From positions 2,409 to 14,524 of the forward strand of contig DQBD01000118.1 of NCBI GenBank assembly GCA_003526065.1: a DNA stretch of 12,116 bases, read 5' to 3'. Positions 7,615 to 12,116 of the stretch are shown in pieces. Made by a program: the position numbers and the translations under genes. Each line of letters opens with the position of its first letter. The first letter of the stretch is position 1. This DNA comes from Gammaproteobacteria bacterium. GTDB lineage: Bacteria; Pseudomonadota; Gammaproteobacteria; Immundisolibacterales; Immundisolibacteraceae. Under the pieces are notes generated by a model. That model searched no databases. It was not told the origin of the DNA and saw only the letters and a program-made list of their open reading frames with translations.

Positions 7615-7793
7615 GAAATCGCTCCTCGCTCGTATCATCCGGACGCCGCTGCCGGTAAGGTTGGGGCGCAGCAAAAACGGCCCTTTCGGGGCATCCGGCC
7701 GCACCCTCGGACCCGGCGTGTGTCCGTACCTGGGTTGTGCTGGCACATTATCATGGCCAAACGCCGACTAAACGATCAGCAAGGAGGAGGCCG
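7615..7793. promoter_or_regulatory. Shared divergent control region of the hydroxylase locus
   Basis: These 179 bp lie between the two divergent start codons and must carry promoters for both operons. The right half is locally AT-richer (7745-7784). It holds the dyad TGTGC-TG-GCACA (7736-7747), a candidate operator. TGGCAC (7741-7746) looks like a sigma-54 -24 element, but the bases at the -12 position read CATG rather than TTGC. On the minus strand, GCCC-CGAAA-GGGC followed closely by five T (7673-7692) could be a weak leader hairpin. No clear sigma-70 boxes are visible. Confidence 0.55.
7736..7747. promoter_or_regulatory. Candidate operator dyad TGTGC-TG-GCACA
   Basis: A perfect 5-bp inverted repeat with a 2-nt centre lies 46 bp before the [2Fe-2S] subunit start, in the divergent spacer. 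Its size and place fit a site for a dimeric regulator, but short dyads also arise by chance. No regulator gene is present in this window. Confidence 0.35.
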
Positions 7794-8273
7794 ATGTCCG
7801 AGCCTACGGTGTCCCTGTCACTGCATATCAACGGCACGCCATGGCAGGGCGAAATACCCGCCAACCGGCTGCTGGTGGACTTTCTGCGCTACGACGTCGG
7901 TCTCACCGGCACCAAGGAAGGGTGCAGCGTTGGCGTGTGCGGCGCCTGCACGGTTCGGCTCGACGGCCGGCTGGTGAGCTCCTGCCTCACGCTGGCGGCC
8001 ATGGCCGACGGCGCCGACGTCACCACCGTCGAGGGCCTGGCCGAACGCGACGACCTCAAGCCCATCCAGCGCGCCTTCATCGAACACGGCGGCTTCCAGT
8101 GCGGCATCTGCACGCCCGGTCAGTTGCTGGCCGCGCAGGCCCTGCTGGAAACCGACCCGCACCCGGACGAAGCCGCCATCAAGGGCTGGATGATGAGCAA
8201 CCTGTGCCGCTGCACCGGTTACTACGGCATCGTGCGCTCCATCGAGGCGGCCGCCGCCGGGGACGCGTCATGA
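7794..8273 (+). CDS. Xanthine dehydrogenase-family hydroxylase, [2Fe-2S] small subunit, 159 aa
   Basis: This subunit carries two [2Fe-2S] clusters that move electrons from the molybdenum centre to FAD. The plant-ferredoxin-type cluster is bound by Cys44, Cys49, Cys52 and Cys64 (EGCSVGVCGACTV, then SSC). The second cluster, in the four-helix domain, uses Cys103, Cys106, Cys138 and Cys140 (CGICTPG and NLCRCTGYYGI). All eight cysteines are present, and length is standard for the family. The frame extends back to 7737, but ATG 7794 follows a very strong AAGGAGGAGG site (7781-7790). Its stop overlaps the FAD subunit start (ATGA), so the two are translationally coupled. CoxS, HcrC and isoquinoline oxidoreductase small subunits look the same at this level, so this does not reveal the substrate. 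Confidence 0.95.
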   Translation: MSEPTVSLSLHINGTPWQGEIPANRLLVDFLRYDVGLTGTKEGCSVGVCGACTVRLDGRLVSSCLTLAAMADGADVTTVEGLAERDDLKPIQRAFIEHGGFQCGICTPGQLLAAQALLETDPHPDEAAIKGWMMSNLCRCTGYYGIVRSIEAAAAGDAS

Positions 8274-9139
8274 GAGGCTTCGACTTCAGGGCCCCCGACA
8301 GCCTGGACGGCGTGTGCGAACTGCTGGCCGAGTACGGCAGCGACGCCAAGCTGCTGGCCGGCGGCACCGGCCTGCTGAACCTGATGAAACAGGAGCTGGT
8401 GCAGCCGGCCGTGCTGGTCAGCCTGCAACGCGTGCCGGACCTGGACGCCCTGACCGTGGACAGCGAAGGCATCCGCGCCGGCGCCTTCGTGCGTCACCGC
8501 CGCATGGAGGCGGACCCTGCCGTGCAGCGCGCCGTGCCATTGCTGGCCGCCGCCTATGGCCACGTGGCCACGGTGCGCATCCGCATGTCCGCCACCGTCG
8601 GCGGCGGCCTGGCCCACGCCGACCCGGCCATGGACGCGCCCGCGGTGTGGAAGGTGCTGGGGGCCACCGTGCACGCGCGCTCGGCCAGCGGCACGCGGCA
8701 GATCGCCGCCGAGGATTTCTTCGAGGACTTCTACACCAGCGTGCTGGAACCGGAAGAAGTGCTGACCGAGGTGCGGGCGCCGCTGCCGCCGGCCGGCGCC
8801 GGCTGGTCTTACCAGAAGTTCCTGCCGCGCAGCGTGGACGACTACGCCGCCGTTTCCGTCGCCGCCCTGCTGGCGCTGGACGAGAACGGCCACGTGAAGC
8901 AGGCCCGCGTCGGCATCGGCTCGGCGGCGCCGATTCCGCTGCTGGTGCCGGCCGTCGGCGCGGCGCTGATTGGCCAGCCACCCACGGCCGAAACCATTGC
9001 CGCCGCGGCGGAACTGGCGCGCGACGCCGTCGACCCGCTGGATGATCTTCGCGGCAGCGCCGCCTACAAGCGCGACATGGCCGTGGTGTTCACCCGCCGC
9101 GCGCTCGCCGAGGCCGCCGCCCGCGCCGAACGCCCCTGA
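8270..9139 (+). CDS. Xanthine dehydrogenase-family hydroxylase, FAD-binding medium subunit, 289 aa
   Basis: This subunit binds FAD and hands electrons from the iron-sulfur subunit to the final acceptor. FAD-binding signatures are LLAGGTGLLNLMK (28-40; AGGTDL is more common) and TVGGGLAHADPAMD (109-122). A C-terminal CO dehydrogenase flavoprotein-like domain follows, with KFLPRSVDDYAAVSVAALL at about 190-210 and a final SAAYKRDMAVVFTRRAL helix. ATG 8270 overlaps the TGA of the [2Fe-2S] gene by 4 nt, which fixes the start. Length matches CoxM/HcrB-type subunits (about 280-300 aa). With the divergent large subunit it completes a heterotrimeric enzyme. Confidence 0.93.
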   Translation: MRGFDFRAPDSLDGVCELLAEYGSDAKLLAGGTGLLNLMKQELVQPAVLVSLQRVPDLDALTVDSEGIRAGAFVRHRRMEADPAVQRAVPLLAAAYGHVATVRIRMSATVGGGLAHADPAMDAPAVWKVLGATVHARSASGTRQIAAEDFFEDFYTSVLEPEEVLTEVRAPLPPAGAGWSYQKFLPRSVDDYAAVSVAALLALDENGHVKQARVGIGSAAPIPLLVPAVGAALIGQPPTAETIAAAAELARDAVDPLDDLRGSAAYKRDMAVVFTRRALAEAAARAERP

Positions 9140-9160
9140 CCGACCACCCGGACCTGTTGC

Positions 9161-9613
9161 ATGGAATTCGAATTCAGATCCCCCCTGCCCGCCCCGGTTC
9201 ACCACGTGTGGGCCGCCCTGGAAGACATCGAAACCGTCGCCCTGTGCATTCCCGGCGTGGTGCGCGTGGCGCGCGAGGAAGACGACCGCTACACCGGCGC
9301 CCTGCGCATCAAGGTCGGGCCGGTCGCGCTTGAACTCGGCGGCCTCGTTACCGTGGAACTGCTCGACGCCGCCACGCGCACCCTGCGCTTTCTGGGCGAG
9401 GCCAAGGACCGCCGCGTGCCGGGGCAGATCAAGAGCCGGGCCACGCTGGTGGTCAGCGAACACGCCGACGGCAGCGAGCTGTATTTGCACAGCGACACGC
9501 ACATCCTGGGCAAGCTCGGCGAGTTCGGGCAGCCGGTGGTTCGCCGCAAGACCGAGCAGGTCCTGCGCCAATTCACCGAGAATCTGTCCAAACAGCTGGG
9601 CGAGCCCGGCTGA
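9161..9613 (+). CDS. CoxG-type SRPBCC protein, 150 aa
   Basis: This is a member of the CO dehydrogenase subunit G (CoxG) family of the SRPBCC/START fold. The usual start pattern is present: a strand, then VHHVWAALEDIETVALCIPG (13-32), YTGALRIKVGPV (44-55), LGKLGEFGQPVV (116-127) and a closing helix with FTENLSKQL (138-146). In the CO dehydrogenase system CoxG helps bring the enzyme to the membrane. Homologues also accompany other molybdenum hydroxylases, as here. The C-terminal tail after the domain is very short, so any long membrane anchor seen in some CoxG proteins is missing. It starts 21 nt after the FAD subunit; the Shine-Dalgarno site is weak. A hairpin followed by TTTT comes directly after its stop. 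Confidence 0.87.
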   Translation: MEFEFRSPLPAPVHHVWAALEDIETVALCIPGVVRVAREEDDRYTGALRIKVGPVALELGGLVTVELLDAATRTLRFLGEAKDRRVPGQIKSRATLVVSEHADGSELYLHSDTHILGKLGEFGQPVVRRKTEQVLRQFTENLSKQLGEPG

Positions 9614-9636
9614 GGCGCCCCACCCGGCGCCCTTTT
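9614..9636 (+). terminator. Candidate intrinsic terminator after the CoxG-type gene
   Basis: GGCGCC (9614-9619), a 6-nt loop and GGCGCC (9626-9631) are followed by C and TTTT. It begins at the base after the stop codon. The T-run is short, so it may act only as a partial terminator that lowers expression of the reductase gene downstream. Confidence 0.5.
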
Positions 9637-9646
9637 ACTTCAACCC

Positions 9647-9652
9647 AGGGAG
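9647..9652 (+). promoter_or_regulatory. Ribosome binding site that favours the second ATG of the reductase gene
   Basis: AGGGAG lies 2 nt before ATG 9655 but 8 nt before ATG 9661. The normal spacing supports 9661, which also puts the start directly at the MRVAILGAGG nucleotide-binding strand. Confidence 0.6.
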
Positions 9653-9660
9653 ATATGACG

Positions 9661-10668
9661 ATGCGCGTGGCAATTCTTGGCGCCGGCGGACTCGGCTCGG
9701 TATTCGGCGCCGCGCTGGCGCTGGCCGGTGTGGACGTGACGCTCATCGCCCGCCCGGCGCATGCCGACGCCATCCGCAGGAACGGCCTCAAGCTCACCGG
9801 CGTGCGCGGCGAGCACCTCATCCGCGAGCCGCTCACGGCCGTTTCCGATCCGAAAGACGCCGAGGGCGAGTTCGACTACCTGATCCTCGGCGTCAAGGGC
9901 AAGGACACCGACGCCGCGCTCGAAAGCGCCAACTGCCTCAAGGACCGCATCAGGACCGCGCTGTCCTTCCAGAACAACGTGGTCAAGGAAGAAATCCTCA
10001 CCCAATGGCTGGGCGACCCCGCCCGCGTGATCGGCTTCTCCACCATCGAGGCCGGCAACCTGGTCGAACCCGGCCACGTGCACAACGGCCTGACCATTCC
10101 CACCACCAACTACATCGGCGAGATGGACGGCACGCTCACGCCGCGCGTCGAGGCCCTGGCGGACGCCTTCAACCGCGCCGGCATGGGCACGAAAGCGGTC
10201 ACCAACATCCGTCAGGTGCTGTGGGAAAAGCTCACGCAGATCTGCGGCGCGGCGGCCTGGTCGGTGAGCTGCCTGGCCGGCGGCAAGGAGCTGGCCTACC
10301 CGGACGGTCTGGTGGTGCCCGAGGGCGCCGCCCATTACGTGCAGGTGGGCCGCGACGCGCTGGCCGTGTACAAGGCCATGGGCTACACGCCGCAGAACTT
10401 CTACGCGCCCGTCTCCAAGCTCAAGGAACTGGACACCGTAGACGACTTCGACGCCGTCGAGATGGTGATGGAACTCGGCCGTGGCATGCAGGCCCAGGGC
10501 TACCGCGGCACCACCTCCATGCACGAGGACGTGCGCCGCGGCAAGAAGACCGAAGTCGACTGGATCATCAAACCCCTCATCGACAAGGGTCACGAACTCG
10601 GCGTGCCGGTGCCGACGCTGACAGCGGCGTATCGGATCATCAAGACGCTGGATACGTATTTGAGTTGA
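9661..10668 (+). CDS. Ketopantoate reductase-family (PanE/ApbA-like) oxidoreductase, 335 aa
   Basis: This is an NAD(P)H-dependent reductase of the 2-dehydropantoate 2-reductase fold. The Rossmann motif is GAGGLGSVFG (7-16). Likely counterparts of the known catalytic residues are Asn105 or Asn106 (FQNN), Lys190 (LWEKL) and Glu298 (KKTEVDWI), with the family's SMHEDVRRG segment (286-294). Two spots differ from housekeeping PanE: QNG reads QNN, and the NG after TEIDxI reads KP. At 335 aa it is somewhat longer than E. coli PanE (about 303). With its catabolic neighbours it more likely reduces another 2-oxo acid than ketopantoate, but PanE activity is not excluded. A candidate terminator separates it from the CoxG-type gene, so its expression may be partly independent. 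It ends the GC-rich block. Confidence 0.87.
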   Translation: MRVAILGAGGLGSVFGAALALAGVDVTLIARPAHADAIRRNGLKLTGVRGEHLIREPLTAVSDPKDAEGEFDYLILGVKGKDTDAALESANCLKDRIRTALSFQNNVVKEEILTQWLGDPARVIGFSTIEAGNLVEPGHVHNGLTIPTTNYIGEMDGTLTPRVEALADAFNRAGMGTKAVTNIRQVLWEKLTQICGAAAWSVSCLAGGKELAYPDGLVVPEGAAHYVQVGRDALAVYKAMGYTPQNFYAPVSKLKELDTVDDFDAVEMVMELGRGMQAQGYRGTTSMHEDVRRGKKTEVDWIIKPLIDKGHELGVPVPTLTAAYRIIKTLDTYLS

Positions 10669-10892
10669 CGCAGCGCCGCCGGCAGGTGAACAAAGCGCAG
10701 CGTGCCCACGCGGAATGGACGTAAACACCCTGGCCTTGCGTTCGTAAGGACAGGTCACCTCGTGGCCACAGCCTTGCGGCCATTGCCCACGGTACGCCTT
10801 AGGTTTACCTTCCCCAGCGAGATGACGGTGGACAACCTGGCTCGCTTCACCAGCTCATTGCAATCAAAACCGACGTCTAAGGCGGCGGCCAA
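10669..10892. other. Non-coding-looking junction between the reductase gene and the cassette array
   Basis: I find no convincing gene here. A 78-codon plus-strand frame (10702-10938) has no recognisable domain, no good ribosome binding site and crosses the likely cassette boundary. Visible items are a hairpin at 10729-10754 and an 8-bp inverted repeat CGCCTTAG/CTAAGGCG (10795-10802 and 10877-10884) with a 74-nt interval. Composition drifts from the GC-rich block toward the AT-richer cassettes. It could hold a degenerate attachment site, but no integrase gene lies next to it in this window. Confidence 0.4.
10729..10754 (+). terminator. Hairpin downstream of the reductase gene
   Basis: CCTG-G-CCTTGC, loop GTTC, GTAAGG-A-CAGG forms a 10-bp stem with one G-A mismatch and one G-T pair, 60 nt after the reductase stop. 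There is no T-run, so terminator function is only possible. Confidence 0.3.
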
Positions 10893-10893
10893 G

Positions 10894-11560
10894 TTATGCG
10901 CCAGGTGGTGTACAACTCACGTCAAGTGCCACGAGTGATGAGTCACCGAAATGAGCGGTCAAGATCAGCCGATACCTCATCGAATTGTTTACTCCTCCTG
11001 GGATTTTCAGCAGGCGCTTTCAGCCCTGACATTTTTACTGGAAGAATGCGACTTTGACGAGAAGTATTCGCGCGTTCAACTGCGCAAGTTCCGATGTTTT
11101 GAAACTGCGGCTATTGTCTCTTTTTCCCGCCCCTTCAAAGTAGGGCGTGGGCGAAAGGCACTCGACCCTGCTGCAATCGGCTTTGAGTTTTCTGAAGATG
11201 AAGAGAGGCTGAAGGAAAAAATACTTTTCCTCAGAGACAAGATCGTTAGCCACTCCGATGAAGAAGAAATGGAGTACAGAACCCATTCCTTTAGGATATT
11301 CGACGACTCTGATCTTAGGATGCCAGCGGCTATCTTTCGGGAGTCTCTTTATCTCGACGAAGACGAGTACAGTGCATTGGAGTCAATTTTGCGTCGGCTC
11401 CTGCATGCGATTGCAAAGTACAAGTTTGATTTTTCTCAATCCAATCCGGAGTTGTTTGAGCAGCTAAAGCTACCGACGGAGCCAAAGTGACGACACTTAA
11501 CAAGGTGGTCAACGGGACGCCAACTACGCTGCGCTCCGTTGGCGCCCATTACCACTGGCG
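10894..11560 (+). mobile_element. Integron gene cassette 1 (probable)
   Basis: A cassette runs from just after the G of its left core site to the G of its own attC right core site. The right end is well supported by the attC at 11495-11566. The left end is taken as G10893^TTATGC, which resembles the GTTRRRY core and sits in AAGTTATGC, but no full partner site is visible to its left. That boundary is tentative. The cassette carries one plus-strand gene ending 4 nt before the attC, which is the usual compact layout. Base composition is clearly more AT-rich than the genes to the left, which fits acquisition from elsewhere. Confidence 0.6.
10951..11490 (+). CDS. Cassette-borne unknown protein with a HEPN-like motif, 179 aa
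   Basis: I do not recognise a named family with certainty. The protein has no signal peptide or membrane segment. It looks mostly helical and acidic near residues 81-110 and 135-145. LRDKIVSHSDEEE (94-106) contains Arg95-Asp96-x4-His101, matching the R-polar-x(3-5)-H signature of HEPN domains, many of which are RNases in toxin, abortive-infection and defence systems. An upstream block, LRKFRCFETAAIVSFSRPF (44-62), reads like the preceding helix of such a domain. RNase or defence activity is inference. The ribosome binding site is weak, as in many cassettes. The gene lies in an integron cassette and ends 4 nt before the attC, so a promoter upstream of the array may drive it. Confidence 0.8.
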   Translation: MSGQDQPIPHRIVYSSWDFQQALSALTFLLEECDFDEKYSRVQLRKFRCFETAAIVSFSRPFKVGRGRKALDPAAIGFEFSEDEERLKEKILFLRDKIVSHSDEEEMEYRTHSFRIFDDSDLRMPAAIFRESLYLDEDEYSALESILRRLLHAIAKYKFDFSQSNPELFEQLKLPTEPK

Positions 11561-11566
11561 TTAGGG
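11495..11566 (+). other. Integron attC recombination site, 72 bp
   Basis: The outer cores are R'' ACTTAAC (11495-11501) and R' GTTAGGG (11560-11566; cut after G11560). The bottom strand can fold as attC sites do. TGGT and flanks (11503-11509) pair with ACCACT (11551-11556), leaving G11504 extrahelical. GGG-A-CGCCAAC (11514-11524) pairs with GTTGGCGCCC (11538-11547) over 10 bp, with A11517 extrahelical. The terminal loop is 13 nt (11525-11537). The core order gives the same orientation as both flanking genes. Only the last base of R' departs from the GTTRRRY consensus. Confidence 0.87.
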
Positions 11567-12116
11567 AGCATAAATCTCCACCATGGCGGGTGACTTGAGT
11601 GACGAAATCCCTCTAGCGAGAACAGTACTCGCGGAGAAGAGGTTGTATAAGTTTCGCAGTCTCGCGTCCGCCGAGCAGAAGGATTGGGTCAAAGACATTG
11701 TTCTGGGAAATCGAATTCGCTTCTCCCGGCCAAGTGAGTTGAACGATCCCATCGAGGGAAAGCCGATTTTCTGCCTTGGAGACTGCGAGTCGAAGAACTA
11801 CCGTGACCAATTTGAAGAATGGGTGTGGAATACCCAACACCATGTCAAGGACAGGCCGCCAAAGCAAGTGTTCATGGCGTGGCTCCGCAAACTATCCAAG
11901 AAAGATCACGAAGGCTATATCGAGGAAATAGTCAAGGAAAACCAAGCAGCAATCGAAGCGAGATGGCGCATCCTCAGCTTCTCCGCCAATCCAGTCCATG
12001 ATCTGCTGTGGTCTCACTACGCCGATAGCCATCGAGGAGTGGCGCTTGTCTTTGACGCATCAGGTGGAGAATTCGGAATAGCGTTTAAAGTCGAGTACGT
12101 GGCTGAGAGGACACCG
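11561..12116 (+). mobile_element. Integron gene cassette 2, cut by the window end
   Basis: It starts at TTAGGG, immediately after the cut point of the preceding attC, and contains a plus-strand DUF2971 gene beginning 22 nt inside. Its own attC is beyond the window. The AT-rich composition matches cassette 1 and not the chromosomal genes to the left. Confidence 0.65.
11583..12116 (+). CDS. DUF2971-family protein, N-terminal 178 aa, cut by the window end
   Basis: The frame is open from ATG 11583 to the last base with no stop. An in-frame TAA at 11571 makes 11583 the first possible ATG. DUF2971 hallmarks are present: LYKFRSL (21-27), the NRIRFSRPSELNDPIEG strand-loop (43-59), and LSFSANPVHDLLWSHYADSH (131-150) followed by RGVALVFD (151-158). 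The family usually runs 250-330 aa, so perhaps two thirds is seen. Its biochemical function is unknown. There is no signal peptide or membrane segment. No strong ribosome binding site is seen; GGGAG lies about 14 nt upstream, in the cassette end. It is the only gene in the visible part of cassette 2. Confidence 0.85.
   Translation, partial: MAGDLSDEIPLARTVLAEKRLYKFRSLASAEQKDWVKDIVLGNRIRFSRPSELNDPIEGKPIFCLGDCESKNYRDQFEEWVWNTQHHVKDRPPKQVFMAWLRKLSKKDHEGYIEEIVKENQAAIEARWRILSFSANPVHDLLWSHYADSHRGVALVFDASGGEFGIAFKVEYVAERTP

Noticed and set aside
7741..7755. A possible sigma-54 promoter (TGGCAC -24 element) before the [2Fe-2S] subunit gene.
   Set aside because: At the required spacing the -12 element reads CATG and not TTGC, and no enhancer-binding regulator gene is nearby.
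4363..7977. A 1204-codon open frame on the plus strand opposite the lyase and hydroxylase genes.
   Set aside because: It mirrors the strongly G/C-biased codons of real genes on the other strand, has a low-complexity His/Arg/Gly-rich product and no domain. Long antisense frames are expected at this GC content.
8222..9571. A 449-codon minus-strand frame opposite the FAD subunit and CoxG-type gene.
   Set aside because: Both plus-strand genes have clear family motifs and starts here; the antisense product is low-complexity.
5365..9613. Reading the locus as an aerobic CO dehydrogenase operon (coxMSL plus coxG).
   Set aside because: The large subunit lacks the AYRCSFR loop specific to CO dehydrogenase, and no coxD, coxE or coxF homologues are present.
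10795..10899. A second attC site formed by CGCCTTAG/CTAAGGCG and GTTATGC.
   Set aside because: No R'' core complementary to GTTATGC is found at the expected place, and the inner stem expected of attC sites is absent.
10702..10938. A 78-codon plus-strand frame in the junction before the cassettes.
   Set aside because: It has no domain and no ribosome binding site, and it crosses the probable cassette boundary at 10893. It is kept only as part of the junction description.
1..12116. CRISPR arrays, rRNA or tRNA genes, insertion sequences.
   Set aside because: Reading both strands I saw no regularly spaced repeats, no tRNA-like cloverleaf signatures, and no transposase or terminal inverted repeats.

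Overview
The window reads as a stretch of chromosome from a GC-rich proteobacterium. The first 10.7 kb is dense, strongly GC-biased coding sequence with good Shine-Dalgarno sites. The last 1.2 kb is visibly more AT-rich and carries an integron attC site. The gene content (Pnc-type NAD salvage, a three-subunit molybdenum hydroxylase with a CoxG homologue, and integron cassettes) would suit a gammaproteobacterium or betaproteobacterium, but nothing here fixes the genus.

Region 1 (1-3405) is about NAD precursor salvage. The end of a PRPP synthetase gene (plus strand) converges, with a 6-nt gap, on a minus-strand operon. That operon reads nicotinamidase (pncA), nicotinate phosphoribosyltransferase (pncB), then a COG2187-type kinase-fold protein whose start overlaps the pncB stop (ATGA). 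PncA makes nicotinate from nicotinamide, PncB couples nicotinate to PRPP, and the PRPP synthetase supplies PRPP. A 15-bp perfect palindrome lies just upstream of the pncA ribosome binding site. Region 2 (3559-4011) is a stand-alone CBS-pair protein read divergently from pncA and closed by a strong hairpin shared with the next, convergent operon.

Region 3 (4063-10668) is a divergent catabolic-type locus. Leftward from a 179-bp shared control region run the molybdopterin-binding large subunit of a xanthine dehydrogenase-family hydroxylase, a DUF1330 protein and an atypical DapA-family lyase. Rightward run the [2Fe-2S] subunit, the FAD subunit (ATGA-coupled), a CoxG/SRPBCC protein and a ketopantoate reductase-like oxidoreductase. 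The three subunits of one enzyme are thus split over two divergent transcripts. The set looks like a degradation module: ring or aldehyde hydroxylation, an aldolase or hydratase-lyase step, and reduction of a 2-oxo acid. The substrate cannot be read from sequence alone.

Region 4 (about 10669-12116) is an integron cassette segment. A convincing 72-bp attC site (11495-11566) separates two plus-strand cassettes. The first encodes a 179-aa unknown protein with a HEPN-like RDxxxxH motif. The second begins a DUF2971 protein that is cut by the window edge. No integrase gene is visible. The array abuts the catabolic locus through about 220 bp of non-coding-looking DNA.
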